Assembly: GCA_963779225.1 (NCBI GenBank) | Contig: CAVZWW010000003.1 | Span: forward strand, 1,798,001 to 1,862,000 | Direction: 5' to 3' | Length of the DNA: 64,000 nt | DNA from: CAVPCZ01 sp963779225 | Lineage (GTDB): Bacteria > Bacteroidota > Ignavibacteria > UBA10030 > UBA6906 | Part shown: positions 25,599-33,887 of the stretch, piece after piece | How the letters are laid out: each line of letters opens with the position of its first letter | Position numbering within the stretch: position 1 is the stretch's first letter | Made by a program: the position numbers and the translations under genes | Notes under the pieces: model-generated | Databases searched by the model: none | What the model was told of the DNA's origin: nothing | Seen by the model: the letters and a program-made list of their open reading frames with translations, nothing else

Positions 25599-25627
25599 TT
25601 GATTGTCTGGTCGTTTTTTCGTACCAT
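25599..25627 (+). promoter_or_regulatory. Promoter of the symporter–kds–lpt operon
   Basis: TTGATT at 25599-25604 and TACCAT at 25622-25627 with a 17-bp spacer. Predicted start near 25634, with a short leader of about 24 bases before the ATG at 25658. Confidence 0.5.
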
Positions 25628-25657
25628 GCCAGATACTCAACCAGAGGTCTCCACACT

Positions 25658-27211
25658 ATGGCCTTTCGCCTTCCCCGCTTGAAGCTCCATAATAAAATCC
25701 TTCTCGCGCTCGTTCTTGGTGCGGCTTTTGGCGTCGTCTTCAACGTCAGTAAGTACGAAATGGAGATCGCCTACACGAACTCCCGGCAGGAGGAAGTGGA
25801 AGCGGTCGTGCGCGACTGGTCCTCCATCGAATTCTCGTCAACGCTGGAGGGGGTGCCCGGGGCGAAATTCGGGAAGGATGATCAACTCAAGATTCTGGGC
25901 TACTTCAACGGGTTGAATCGGGATCAGAAAGCCGCCTCCGTGCTCTGGGTGCACCATGTCTCCGTCGATTCGGCGGGGGGCCTGCATAAGGTCAACGAAC
26001 GGTATGCGCAGATAAGCAGGATCAATAAGGTGCAGACGATCGCCGTGGCGATCAAGCCCGTCGGGACCGTATTCATCCGGCTCCTCATGTTCATTGCCAT
26101 TCCGCTGGTTGTATCCTCCCTGATTGTCGGAGCCTCAAGCCTGGGCGACCTCCGGAAGGTTGGACGGATCGGCGCAAAGACCCTGTTCTTCTATGCGGTG
26201 ACGATTGTTTCTGCCATTACCATCGGCCTGGCCCTGGTCAACTATATCCAGCCGGGCACGCGCCTGGGCCCCGAAGCTCGTGAAAAGCTGATGGCGGAAT
26301 TCCAACCGGGCATGCAGGAGAAGATGGGGCAGGACGCGGAGGTGGATCTGACGGGGACGTTCATCCGGATTGTCTCCACAAACCCGATCGAGTCGATGGC
26401 CCGGGGCGACATGCTGCAGATCGTCTTTTTTGCCCTGATGGTGGGGGTCAGCCTTACGGCGGTCGCCAAAGACAAGGCGGCACATGTGATCGGCTTTTTC
26501 GACGGGTTCAGCGATCTGATGATCCGGATGGTGGACATGATCATGACGGTTGCACCCTACGGCGTGTTTGCCCTGATTGCCGCGACCGTGGGGGAGTTCG
26601 GTTTCGGGATCCTCCAGACACTCGCGTGGTATGCGGGCACAGTCCTCCTCGGATTTCTGCTGCATGAATTCATCACGCTCGCCATTTTGCTCCGTACATT
26701 CGGCGGGATGAATCCGATTCACTTTTTCCGTAATTTTAAGGATGTGATGTTGATCGCCTTCAGTTCCAGTTCAAGCGCTGCAACACTGCCGCTGAACATG
26801 GAGACCTGCGAGCAGAAACTGGGCGTGCCGAAGGAAATCGCCAGCTTCGTTCTGCCGCTCGGGGCTACGGTGAACATGGATGGTACATCAATGTATCAGG
26901 CCGTGGCCACCGTGTTTATCGCACAGGTCTATGGTGTAGACCTGAACCTCGGCGCGCAGCTCACCATTCTCATCACCGCAGTCCTCGCATCTATCGGTAC
27001 CGCGCCGGTGCCGGGAGTCGGTCTCGTCATGCTGATCATCGTGTTGCGTTCGGTGCATGTACCGGAAGAAGGGATTGCCCTGATCCTGGGAGTCGACCGG
27101 ATTTTGGACATGTGCCGCACGGTACTCAATGTATCCGGTGACGCGGTGGTGGCGGTCATCATGGCGAAGCAGGAAGGCGTTCTGCGTGCAACAGGGAGGG
27201 TGGCATCATGA
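25658..27211 (+). CDS. Dicarboxylate/amino acid:cation symporter (GltP/DctA family)
   Basis: A 517-residue Na+ or H+-coupled carrier. Core motifs of the glutamate transporter fold: FSSSSSAATLPLNMETCEQKLGV at the HP1 loop, LPLGATVNMDGTSMYQAVATVFIAQ in helix 7, GTAPVPGVGLVMLIIVL at HP2, and LGVDRILDMCRTVLNVSGDAVVA in helix 8. Between the first and second helices there is an inserted soluble loop of about 95 residues (roughly 30-125), which makes it longer than E. coli GltP. Its stop overlaps the kdsA start as ATGA, so this carrier heads the Kdo/LPS operon. Confidence 0.9.
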   Translation: MAFRLPRLKLHNKILLALVLGAAFGVVFNVSKYEMEIAYTNSRQEEVEAVVRDWSSIEFSSTLEGVPGAKFGKDDQLKILGYFNGLNRDQKAASVLWVHHVSVDSAGGLHKVNERYAQISRINKVQTIAVAIKPVGTVFIRLLMFIAIPLVVSSLIVGASSLGDLRKVGRIGAKTLFFYAVTIVSAITIGLALVNYIQPGTRLGPEAREKLMAEFQPGMQEKMGQDAEVDLTGTFIRIVSTNPIESMARGDMLQIVFFALMVGVSLTAVAKDKAAHVIGFFDGFSDLMIRMVDMIMTVAPYGVFALIAATVGEFGFGILQTLAWYAGTVLLGFLLHEFITLAILLRTFGGMNPIHFFRNFKDVMLIAFSSSSSAATLPLNMETCEQKLGVPKEIASFVLPLGATVNMDGTSMYQAVATVFIAQVYGVDLNLGAQLTILITAVLASIGTAPVPGVGLVMLIIVLRSVHVPEEGIALILGVDRILDMCRTVLNVSGDAVVAVIMAKQEGVLRATGRVAS

Positions 27212-28032
27212 ATGTTCGGATTGGTGACATTGCCATCGGGGACGGAGCCCCTCTCGTCCTGATCGCGGGTCCATGCGTCATCGAGGGACGTGAGATGGTG
27301 CTCCGCACGGCGAACACGCTACGCAGTGTGGCGGCGCGCCACGGCGTGCCGGTGATATTCAAGTCATCCTACAAGAAGGCAAACCGGACCAGCGGCAATG
27401 CGTTCACCGGACTCGGGATGCAGGAATCGCTCAGGATTCTGGAGGATGTGCGAAGTGCGACGGGCATGCCGATCCTTACGGACGTTCATACGGAAGGGGA
27501 GATAAGCGCCGTGGCCGGCGTTGTTGATGTGCTGCAAATACCGGCATTCCTTTGCCGGCAGACCGATCTCCTGCGCGCTGCGGGGTTGACCGGGAAGGCG
27601 GTGAACATCAAAAAGGGGCAGTTCCTGGCCCCCGATGACATGCGCCACGCCGCCGAGAAGGTCCGCGCTACCGGGAACGCCCGTGTGTTGCTCACCGAGC
27701 GGGGAACGACGTTCGGCTATCATAATCTCGTGGTGGACATGCGTGCGTTGAAGATCATGCATGACCTGGGATATCCCGTGATTCTGGATGCTACGCATGC
27801 GGTCCAGCTCCCGGGAGGAGATCCCCATACCGCGCAATCGGGTGGCCAGCCGGAATTCATCTTTCCAATCATGCGGGCGGGCGTCGCCGTTGGTATCGAC
27901 GGGCTCTTCGTGGAGGTGCACCCCGACCCGGCCAAAGCTCTCAGCGATGCCGCCAGTCAGCTTCGGCTGGATCTTCTGGACACACTTCTTACCCAGGCGA
28001 CGGCCATCGATCGACTTGTGAAAGGGTGGTGA
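27208..28032 (+). CDS. kdsA: 3-deoxy-8-phosphooctulonate (Kdo-8-P) synthase, metal-dependent type
   Basis: Condenses PEP with arabinose 5-phosphate to Kdo 8-phosphate for LPS. A 274-residue DAHP-synthase-like barrel with LIAGPCVIEGREM, FKSSYKKANRTSGNAFTGLG, TDVHTEGEI, NIKKGQFLAPDDM, ERGTTFGYHNLVVDMR, DATHAVQLPG and FVEVHPDPAKALSDA. The Cys in AGPCVIE is the metal ligand of the metal-dependent class (as in Aquifex), where E. coli KdsA has Asn. It overlaps the symporter by 4 bases and abuts kdsC. Confidence 0.94.
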   Translation: MNVRIGDIAIGDGAPLVLIAGPCVIEGREMVLRTANTLRSVAARHGVPVIFKSSYKKANRTSGNAFTGLGMQESLRILEDVRSATGMPILTDVHTEGEISAVAGVVDVLQIPAFLCRQTDLLRAAGLTGKAVNIKKGQFLAPDDMRHAAEKVRATGNARVLLTERGTTFGYHNLVVDMRALKIMHDLGYPVILDATHAVQLPGGDPHTAQSGGQPEFIFPIMRAGVAVGIDGLFVEVHPDPAKALSDAASQLRLDLLDTLLTQATAIDRLVKGW

Positions 28033-28545
28033 ATGCCGACACGGAAATCCATCGGCCCGCGCCTGCGGCGGATCAAAATGCTTCTGCTGGACGTTGACGG
28101 AGTGCTCACCGATGGCGGTCTCTACTATTCCGCACAGGGGGTTGAACTCAAGCGGTTTCATGCGCATGACGGCTACGGCGTCGTGCGTGCTTTCGAGCAC
28201 GGCCTGAAAATCGGTCTGATCAGCGGGCGCACAACCCCCGTTGTGACCGCGCGGGCGGCGGCGCTGGGCATCGACGACGTCATCCAGGGAATGCAGGACA
28301 AAGTGACGGCGATGCGTTCCCTTCAGGAAAAATACCATTTCCAGGATGAGGAATTCGCCTTTATGGGAGATGAGCTTTTTGATATGCCGCTGCTCCGCAC
28401 GGTGGGGTTCGCCGCCGCTCCCAAAAACGCCCGTCCGGAGGTACTGCGCATTGTCCAGTATGTCACGCAGGCGGCGGGTGGAGACGGCGCGGTACGTGAA
28501 GTGATTGACCTGATTCTTGCACACCGGCAACAGCGGAGGTCGTGA
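28033..28545 (+). CDS. kdsC: Kdo-8-phosphate phosphatase, HAD family
   Basis: Removes the phosphate from Kdo-8-P. A 170-residue C0-type HAD phosphatase without a cap domain. The nucleophile motif is LLDVDGVLTDGGLYY, with LISGRTTPVVTARAAALGID as motif II, an invariant Lys in QDKV, and FMGDELFDMPLL as motif IV; GDGAVREVIDLIL closes the active-site tail. Its ATG follows the kdsA stop directly. The next gene, kdsD, starts 85 bases later. Confidence 0.93.
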   Translation: MPTRKSIGPRLRRIKMLLLDVDGVLTDGGLYYSAQGVELKRFHAHDGYGVVRAFEHGLKIGLISGRTTPVVTARAAALGIDDVIQGMQDKVTAMRSLQEKYHFQDEEFAFMGDELFDMPLLRTVGFAAAPKNARPEVLRIVQYVTQAAGGDGAVREVIDLILAHRQQRRS

Positions 28546-28630
28546 ATTTCCGGGATGCAGCCGGGCGGGCGCCGTCGCAAAGCACAGGATCTACCTCTCG
28601 AGATGTTGCGGTCCATAGTCCCACGGAAAA

Positions 28631-29632
28631 ATGAAGATGAACGAAGAAGATCACAACGCTATCGCCAAAGGCAAGGAGGTTGTTCGGATTGAAGGGAAAG
28701 CGGTCATCGCTCTCCAGGACCGTATTGACGAACGGTTCGCCAGGGCGGTGGACCTGATCTGGAGATGTACGGGACGTGTGATCATGACCGGCGTCGGGAA
28801 ATCCGGGATCATCGCCCGTAAAATCGTTGCGACCATGAATTCCACAGGCACCCCCGCGGTTTTCCTGCATCCGTCGGATGCCGTGCATGGCGACCTGGGC
28901 ATTGTACGCGGGGACGATGTCGTGATCTGCCTCTCGAAGAGCGGCAACACCGAGGAGTTGAATGCCCTCATTCCGATGTTCAAACGGCTTGGCGTGCCCA
29001 TCATTTCACTTGTCGGGCGGATGAATTCCATGCTGGCCCGGGAATCCACCGAAGTGCTGGATGTGTCCGTTGAAGAAGAAGCATGCCCCCTCGATCTCGC
29101 GCCCACGTCCTCCACCACCGCCACCCTTGTACTGGGTGATGCCCTCGCCATCGCATTGCTTGACCGCCGCCAGTTTCGCCGTGAGGATTTTGCGCTGTAC
29201 CACCCCGGGGGCACACTTGGTAAACGGTTGTTGCTGAAGGTGGATGAGTTGATGGTCCAGGGTGACGGTGTCCCCCGCGTACGCGGGGATGTGCCGTTGC
29301 GCGATGCGATCGTGGAAATGACCAGCAAGCGTCTCGGATGTACATGCGTCCTCAGGCACGACGGCACACTTGAAGGGATTATCACCGACGGTGACCTGAG
29401 AAGGCTCCTGCACACGGCAAGCGACATCCGCGGGATTACCGCGACCATGGCGATGACCCGCAATCCCAAGACCGTCAGACAGGGATCCCGTGCGGTCCTG
29501 GTTCTCCAGGAAATGGAATTGTACAAGATCACGCAGATGATCGTCGTCGACAGCACAGGTGTTCCCGTCGGGGTCGTCCATCTTCACGATCTGGTCAATG
29601 CAGGCCTCGGTGAAGGGGATGAAACCACGTGA
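28631..29632 (+). CDS. kdsD: Arabinose-5-phosphate isomerase
   Basis: Converts ribulose 5-phosphate to arabinose 5-phosphate, the first step to Kdo. The 333-residue protein has an N-terminal SIS domain (about 35-175; GKSGIIARKIVATMNSTGTPA, LSKSGNTEEL, APTSSTTATLVLGDALA, LYHPGGTLGK) and two C-terminal CBS domains (about 205-325). kdsA, kdsC and kdsD are adjacent here, which completes the branch up to free Kdo; kdsB is not in the window. The GTGA overlap with the next gene indicates coupling to LPS transport. Confidence 0.94.
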   Translation: MKMNEEDHNAIAKGKEVVRIEGKAVIALQDRIDERFARAVDLIWRCTGRVIMTGVGKSGIIARKIVATMNSTGTPAVFLHPSDAVHGDLGIVRGDDVVICLSKSGNTEELNALIPMFKRLGVPIISLVGRMNSMLARESTEVLDVSVEEEACPLDLAPTSSTTATLVLGDALAIALLDRRQFRREDFALYHPGGTLGKRLLLKVDELMVQGDGVPRVRGDVPLRDAIVEMTSKRLGCTCVLRHDGTLEGIITDGDLRRLLHTASDIRGITATMAMTRNPKTVRQGSRAVLVLQEMELYKITQMIVVDSTGVPVGVVHLHDLVNAGLGEGDETT

Positions 29633-30159
29633 GCCGTTTCTTCTTCCTGTGTGCGTTCCTGCTGGTGATCGCCGGATGCGAAGAGAAGGTCAAGCCGACG
29701 ATTGTGCCGGTAGAGACATCAGAACTCCCTTCACAGGAGAGCTGGAAAAGTACGGTCGTCTTTTCCGATTCGGGCCGGCGTTCGGCGATCCTCTGGGCCG
29801 GCCATATTGTGGCGTATGCGCAACAGCGCATCACCCTCCTGGGGGACAGTGTGCATGTCGATTTCTTCAATGAAGACGGTGTACACACTTCACTCCTTAC
29901 GGCCCGGAGGGGGAAAGTCAACGACGTTACACACGATCTGGAAGTGTATGAGCATGTCGTGGTTGTCTCGGACAGCGGGACCACGCTGAGGACGGAACGG
30001 CTCTTCTGGGACAATACCACGCACAAGATCCATACCGATGCGTTTGTGGATATCCAGTCTCCCCGTGAACATATCATGGGCCACGGCATGGAGAGCGATC
30101 AGGGGCTCAAGCAGTACAGGATCATGCGCGTGACGGGTCAGGCGGTGACCAATGAATAG
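29629..30159 (+). CDS. lptC: LPS export periplasmic/inner-membrane protein LptC
   Basis: A 176-residue protein with a hydrophobic signal/anchor ending in LVIAGC, so it may be a lipoprotein instead of a transmembrane anchor. It is followed by a beta-jellyroll of the LptC/LptA type (HVDFFNEDGVHTSLLTARRGKVNDVTHDLEVYEHVVVVSDSGTTLRTERLFWDNTTHKI). Expected role: passing LPS from LptB2FG to LptA. The start is GTG 29629, overlapping the kdsD stop by 4 bases. Its stop overlaps lptA by 8 bases. Confidence 0.85.
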   Translation: MSRFFFLCAFLLVIAGCEEKVKPTIVPVETSELPSQESWKSTVVFSDSGRRSAILWAGHIVAYAQQRITLLGDSVHVDFFNEDGVHTSLLTARRGKVNDVTHDLEVYEHVVVVSDSGTTLRTERLFWDNTTHKIHTDAFVDIQSPREHIMGHGMESDQGLKQYRIMRVTGQAVTNE

Positions 30160-31420
30160 CAGGAGGTTCCTCTGGCTTCTGCTGCTGCCGGTGTCTCTCT
30201 GGGCGCAGCAGGGGAAGGTGGTGGTTCTGGAGAATGCCGACGCCCTCGAAGGCAAAGTGGTGGATGGCGAAGAAACGCGCGAACTCACGGGCAACGTCCG
30301 GATTTCCCAGGAACGGATACGCATCCGGTGCGACCGGGCGGTGCAATTCCTGGCAAGTGGCAGAATCGTAATGACAGGCAACGTTCGTGTCCACGATGAC
30401 AGTATGACAATCACCACACCGCGCGGGATTTACTACAGCGAGGCGCGACGGGCGGAGGCCTTTGAACGTGTGAGGCTCGATGACGGCACGTCACGTCTGG
30501 AAGCGGACTACGGCGTCTATGATGTCGACCCCCGGACCGCCTTCTTCCGTTCCCGCGTTGTCGCACACGACACCGGCTCCGTGATGAACGCCGACTCCCT
30601 CCGGTATGACCGTTCCCGGAAGTTCGTGCACGCGATGGGCGCAGTCGTGATCTACAACAAAGCCGACGCCATCACCATCAGCGGGGGGAGCTTCGAACAT
30701 GATGCTCTGACCGGGTTCAGCCGGATGACCCGGGATCCTGTTCTCGTCAAGGTCGATACAGCCGGGTCCGGCGTGCCCGACACTCTGGTGGTGCGGAGTC
30801 TGGTGATGGAAGCCTATCAGGATTCCAGCCGCCGGCTCGTTGCGCGGGACAGCGTCGAGATTGCCCGCGGAGATCTGGCCGGCCGGGCCGGTACGGTCCG
30901 GTTTTTCCTGAAAGGGGACAGTATCCACTTCCGCGAATCGCCCGTCCTCTGGTACCAGGAAACCCAGGTGACCGGGGATTCCATCACGGTCTTCCTGGCC
31001 GCACGTTCATTGGAACGGATCGTCGTGGTGGGAAACGCCTTTGCCGCTTCACGCAGCGATTCAGCTTTCCCGGCACGGCTGGATCAGATGATCGGAGAAA
31101 CAATGGTCATTCGATTCGCCGCGCGAAAACTCCAGCGGATCGACGTCGACTCCCGCGCCGTCAGCCTGTACCATCTCTTCGAAGATTCGCTCGCGAACGG
31201 TCTCAACAAGACCAGCGGAGACCGGATCACCATGATGTTTGAGGCGGGGCGTGCCCGTTCCATCCGGGTGGCCGGCGGCGTGGAAGGGCAGTACTTTCCG
31301 GAGAATATGGTCGAGCGGCGAGAGAAGGAGTATGCGTTGCCCGGACTCCGGTGGCGCGGCGATCGGCCGGTGATGCGTGCAGCCGATGTCTCGCCGGCGC
31401 GGACTCTGCGGATCCCGTGA
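30152..31420 (+). CDS. lptA: OstA/LptA-like periplasmic LPS bridge protein, long form
   Basis: A 422-residue secreted protein with a signal peptide (RRFLWLLLLPVSLWAQ). Successive OstA-type beta repeats follow, for example ADALEGKVVDGEETRELTGNV, CDRAVQFLASGRIVMTGNVRVHDDSM and YDVDPRTAFFRSRVVAHDTGSVMNADSLRYD. It is more than twice the length of E. coli LptA and resembles the soluble half of an LptD-like N-domain repeated several times. It has no visible barrel. Position between lptC and lptB supports the LPS bridge role. Confidence 0.82.
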   Translation: MNSRRFLWLLLLPVSLWAQQGKVVVLENADALEGKVVDGEETRELTGNVRISQERIRIRCDRAVQFLASGRIVMTGNVRVHDDSMTITTPRGIYYSEARRAEAFERVRLDDGTSRLEADYGVYDVDPRTAFFRSRVVAHDTGSVMNADSLRYDRSRKFVHAMGAVVIYNKADAITISGGSFEHDALTGFSRMTRDPVLVKVDTAGSGVPDTLVVRSLVMEAYQDSSRRLVARDSVEIARGDLAGRAGTVRFFLKGDSIHFRESPVLWYQETQVTGDSITVFLAARSLERIVVVGNAFAASRSDSAFPARLDQMIGETMVIRFAARKLQRIDVDSRAVSLYHLFEDSLANGLNKTSGDRITMMFEAGRARSIRVAGGVEGQYFPENMVERREKEYALPGLRWRGDRPVMRAADVSPARTLRIP

Positions 31421-31447
31421 ACACCGCCTCCGGAAAACCCTGAACAT

Positions 31448-32221
31448 ATGAGGATGTCCATGGAAGATCCATCTATAACGGCGCCGGGCCGCATCCTGCG
31501 CGCCGAAGGATTGGTGAAGCGATACAAGAAACGGACGGTGGTCCGCAATGTGAAGGTCGATGTCCGTCAGGGAGAGGTCGTCGGTCTTCTCGGACCGAAC
31601 GGGGCCGGAAAGACCACCACGTTCTATATGATTGTGGGGATGATCCGCCCGAACGACGGACACGTGTTCCTGGACGACACCGAGATCACAACGATGGCGA
31701 TGTACAAAAGGGCGCGTATGGGTATCGGATATCTCCCCCAGGAAGCCTCCATCTTCCGCAAGATGAGCGTGGAAGAGAACATCATGGCGATTCTCCAGAT
31801 GATGGACCTGACGGCAAACGAGCGGCGACTGCGGTGCGACCGGCTGATGACGGATTTCAATATCACCCATCTTGCCCGGAGCAAGGGATACATGTTATCA
31901 GGGGGTGAGCGGCGGCGGACCGAGATTGCCCGCGCTCTGGCCGGCGATCCGGGCTTTATCCTGCTGGATGAACCCTTTGCGGGCATAGATCCCATTGCCG
32001 TGGAGGAAATCATGCACATCGTCGGGACACTGAAGCAGCGGAACATCGGGGTGCTTGTCACCGATCACAATGTTCATGAAACTCTGTCGATTACCGACCG
32101 TGCGTATCTGCTTTTTGAGGGGGAGATTCTGAAAGCGGGAACATCCGAGTCCCTGGCGAACGACCCTGAAGCCCGGAAGCTCTATCTCGGAGAGAAATTC
32201 AAACTGGATCGTTATGATTGA
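31448..32221 (+). CDS. lptB: LPS export ABC transporter ATP-binding protein LptB
   Basis: A 257-residue ABC ATPase powering LPS extraction. Walker A GLLGPNGAGKTTTFYMI, Q-loop GYLPQEASIFRKM (typical LptB wording), signature LSGGERRRTEIARAL, Walker B FILLDEPFAGIDP and the H-loop VLVTDHNVHETL are all present. The LptF/LptG permeases are not in the window. ATGs at 31448, 31454 and 31460 are all possible starts; GAGGA precedes the last. The 3' end overlaps the convergent fmdB gene by 10 bases. Confidence 0.94.
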   Translation: MRMSMEDPSITAPGRILRAEGLVKRYKKRTVVRNVKVDVRQGEVVGLLGPNGAGKTTTFYMIVGMIRPNDGHVFLDDTEITTMAMYKRARMGIGYLPQEASIFRKMSVEENIMAILQMMDLTANERRLRCDRLMTDFNITHLARSKGYMLSGGERRRTEIARALAGDPGFILLDEPFAGIDPIAVEEIMHIVGTLKQRNIGVLVTDHNVHETLSITDRAYLLFEGEILKAGTSESLANDPEARKLYLGEKFKLDRYD

Positions 32222-32808
32222 GGTGAGGTGCCGGTTGACGTATTGTCTCCTTTTCCGCCACCCTTCGTAGCCCCTCCCGTTCCTTCACCCTTCCTGTCGC
32301 CTTCAGTCCCTTCGCTTTTGCGGTCCGCTCCCGCCGCGTCACTTTTCCTGCCGGTCCGTGCGCCCTCGCCCTTTCTCTCCGCTCCCGCCGCGTCACTTTT
32401 CCTGCCGGTCCGTGCGCCCTCGCCCTTTCTCTCCGCTCCCGCCGCGTCACCTTTCCTGTCGGTCCGTGCGCCCTCGCCCTTTCTCTCCGTCCCCGCGCCA
32501 TCGCCTTTCCTGTCGGTCCGTGCGTCTTCGCCCTTTCTATCGGCACCCGCGGCTTCACCTTTCTTTTCGGCCCCGACTCCCTCACCTTTTCCGTACGTTG
32601 CATCCTTGCTCGACGACAGGCCTTCTTTCCTGTAATCCGTCTGGTAGAAACCCGAACCTTTGAAGATGAGGCCACCTCCCGTGCCCATCATCCGCACAAG
32701 ATTGTCGGTGTCGCACTTCGGGCAACGCGTCAGAGGGGGGACGAGGATCGAGTGAAATTCCTCAAGCTCATGGCCGCAAGCGGTGCACTGATACTCATAC
32801 GTTGGCAT
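32212..32808 (-). CDS. FmdB-type zinc-ribbon protein with long charged 9-residue repeat tail
   Basis: A 198-residue protein. Residues 1-60 are a standard FmdB/CxxC_CXXC_SSSS regulator: MPTYEYQCTACGHELEEFHS with C8/C11 and C29/C32 ligating zinc, then GSGFYQTDYR. Normal family members stop soon after. Here residues 75-182 are twelve 9-residue units of the type G-E-G-A-R-T-D-R-K alternating with G-D-A-A-G-A-E-R-K, followed by a short Gly/Ser/Thr end. The tail is hydrophilic, charge-balanced and probably disordered. It lies 26 bases after coaD, last in the hrcA-to-fmdB minus-strand run. Confidence 0.85.
   Translation of the reverse strand: MPTYEYQCTACGHELEEFHSILVPPLTRCPKCDTDNLVRMMGTGGGLIFKGSGFYQTDYRKEGLSSSKDATYGKGEGVGAEKKGEAAGADRKGEDARTDRKGDGAGTERKGEGARTDRKGDAAGAERKGEGARTGRKSDAAGAERKGEGARTGRKSDAAGADRKSEGTEGDRKGEGTGGATKGGGKGDNTSTGTSPQS
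32263..32586 (-). repeat. Twelve-unit 27-bp coding tandem repeat
   Basis: Encodes residues 75-182 of the FmdB-type protein. The unit is 27 bp, with a 54-bp higher-order period in the middle part because two unit types alternate. Divergence is highest at both ends. Such arrays can change copy number by slippage. Confidence 0.8.
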
Positions 32809-32834
32809 CGATCTGTTCCTGCTTTAGACTGTTG

Positions 32835-33326
32835 TTACCGGGGGAGTGCGAACCTTGCACGCAGCTTCCGCTGCACGGACTTCGGTACAAAGTCAGAGAC
32901 GTCCCCCCCGAGCCGTGCAATTTCCCGAACGATGGTGGAATTCAGGTAAGTGTATTGCTCCCGGGGGAGAAGGAAGATGGTCTCCAGGGAAGGTGCAAGC
33001 TTCCGGTTGGTCAGCGCCATCTGAAACTCCACCTCAAAATCGGACATCGCCCGCAGGCCGCGAACGATGACCGAAGCCTTGCGCTGGAGCGCGTAGTCGA
33101 CCAGCAGGCCGTCAAACCCCTGCACCTCTATCCCTTTTCGTGTTTTGAAAACCTCCCGGATCATCCCTATTCGCTCGTCATCTGAAAAGAGTGGTGTCTT
33201 TGAGGTGTTGCGTGCAACGAGGACGACGACACGTGAAAAGAGCTGTGCTGCCCGTTCCACGACATCAACATGACCGTTGGTGATCGGGTCAAAGGTCCCC
33301 GGGTAGACCGCCAGGAGTGGTTTCAT
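32835..33326 (-). CDS. coaD: Phosphopantetheine adenylyltransferase
   Basis: Penultimate step of CoA synthesis, 4'-phosphopantetheine plus ATP to dephospho-CoA. The 163-residue nucleotidyltransferase has the AVYPGTFDPITNGHVDVV signature (T/HxGH-like motif), VIVRGLRAMSDFEVEFQMALTNRKL, and the ISS-type end YTYLNSTIVREIARLGGDVSDFVP. ATG 33326 has AAAGGAG upstream, inside the 3' end of rsmD, which it overlaps by 38 bases. The rsmD-coaD pair is common in bacteria. Confidence 0.95.
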   Translation of the reverse strand: MKPLLAVYPGTFDPITNGHVDVVERAAQLFSRVVVLVARNTSKTPLFSDDERIGMIREVFKTRKGIEVQGFDGLLVDYALQRKASVIVRGLRAMSDFEVEFQMALTNRKLAPSLETIFLLPREQYTYLNSTIVREIARLGGDVSDFVPKSVQRKLRARFALPR

Positions 33327-33879
33327 GTTCGATCTCCTTTGCCGTGAAAAAAGTGACAACGGTTCGGCCGAACGTCTTGACCGGACCTATGGCGTAATGA
33401 TCCGTCTCAGCGAACCTTAGCGTTGCAGCATGTTCGATGATCAGATAGCCGTTCTTCCGCACCAGACCGTGTGAAAAGACCTCTTCGGGAATATCCGCCG
33501 TTGAAGAGTGTGCGTAGGGAGGATCAACGAATATCAGGTGATAGCTCCCCCCGGCGCGCTGGAGGTAACGCAGCGCGTCTCCGCGGACGATATCGGACGC
33601 CTCCGCGCATCCCAGCTGACGTGCCGTCTGCTGGAGTGCGGCCACGACCCGGGGATCACTCTCCACAAATGTGGCCCGCGCCGCGCCGCGGCTCAAAGCT
33701 TCAAACCCGAGACTGCCGCTTCCCGCAAAAAGATCAAGGACTTTGATCCCGTCGAGGTCCATCCTGTGCGCAAGGATGTTGAAAATGGTCTGACGAACCC
33801 GGTCCGTGGCCGGGCGGACCGAGATGTCGTTGATCGTGCGGATGACTCGTCCCTTGAAACGTCCGGTGGTGATGCGCAT
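33289..33879 (-). CDS. rsmD: 16S rRNA (guanine966-N2)-methyltransferase
   Basis: SAM-dependent methyltransferase acting on G966 of 16S rRNA in the 30S subunit. The 196-residue protein starts MRITTGRFKGR, then RPATDRVRQTIFNIL, SAM motif I VLDLFAGSGSLGFEALSRGA, and the catalytic LIFVDPPYA motif. The start at 33879 is set by the conserved N-terminus; the longer frame would run into the pilM-like gene. It begins 8 bases after the pilM-like stop and overlaps coaD. Confidence 0.93.
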   Translation of the reverse strand: MRITTGRFKGRVIRTINDISVRPATDRVRQTIFNILAHRMDLDGIKVLDLFAGSGSLGFEALSRGAARATFVESDPRVVAALQQTARQLGCAEASDIVRGDALRYLQRAGGSYHLIFVDPPYAHSSTADIPEEVFSHGLVRKNGYLIIEHAATLRFAETDHYAIGPVKTFGRTVVTFFTAKEIEHETTPGGLPGDL

Positions 33880-33887
33880 GAACGTGT

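Noticed and set aside
27364..28530. 388-residue antisense open frame across kdsA and kdsC
   Set aside because: It is a shadow on the opposite strand of two clearly conserved genes, made possible by high G+C; composition is Arg/His-rich with no domain.
29269..29297. A single sequence resembling a type I-E CRISPR repeat, with a 16-bp palindrome CCCCGCGTACGCGGGG at 29273-29288
   Set aside because: It occurs once, in frame inside kdsD at the SIS–CBS junction and encodes the expected VPRVRGDVPLRDA linker. No spacers, second repeat or cas genes are present.
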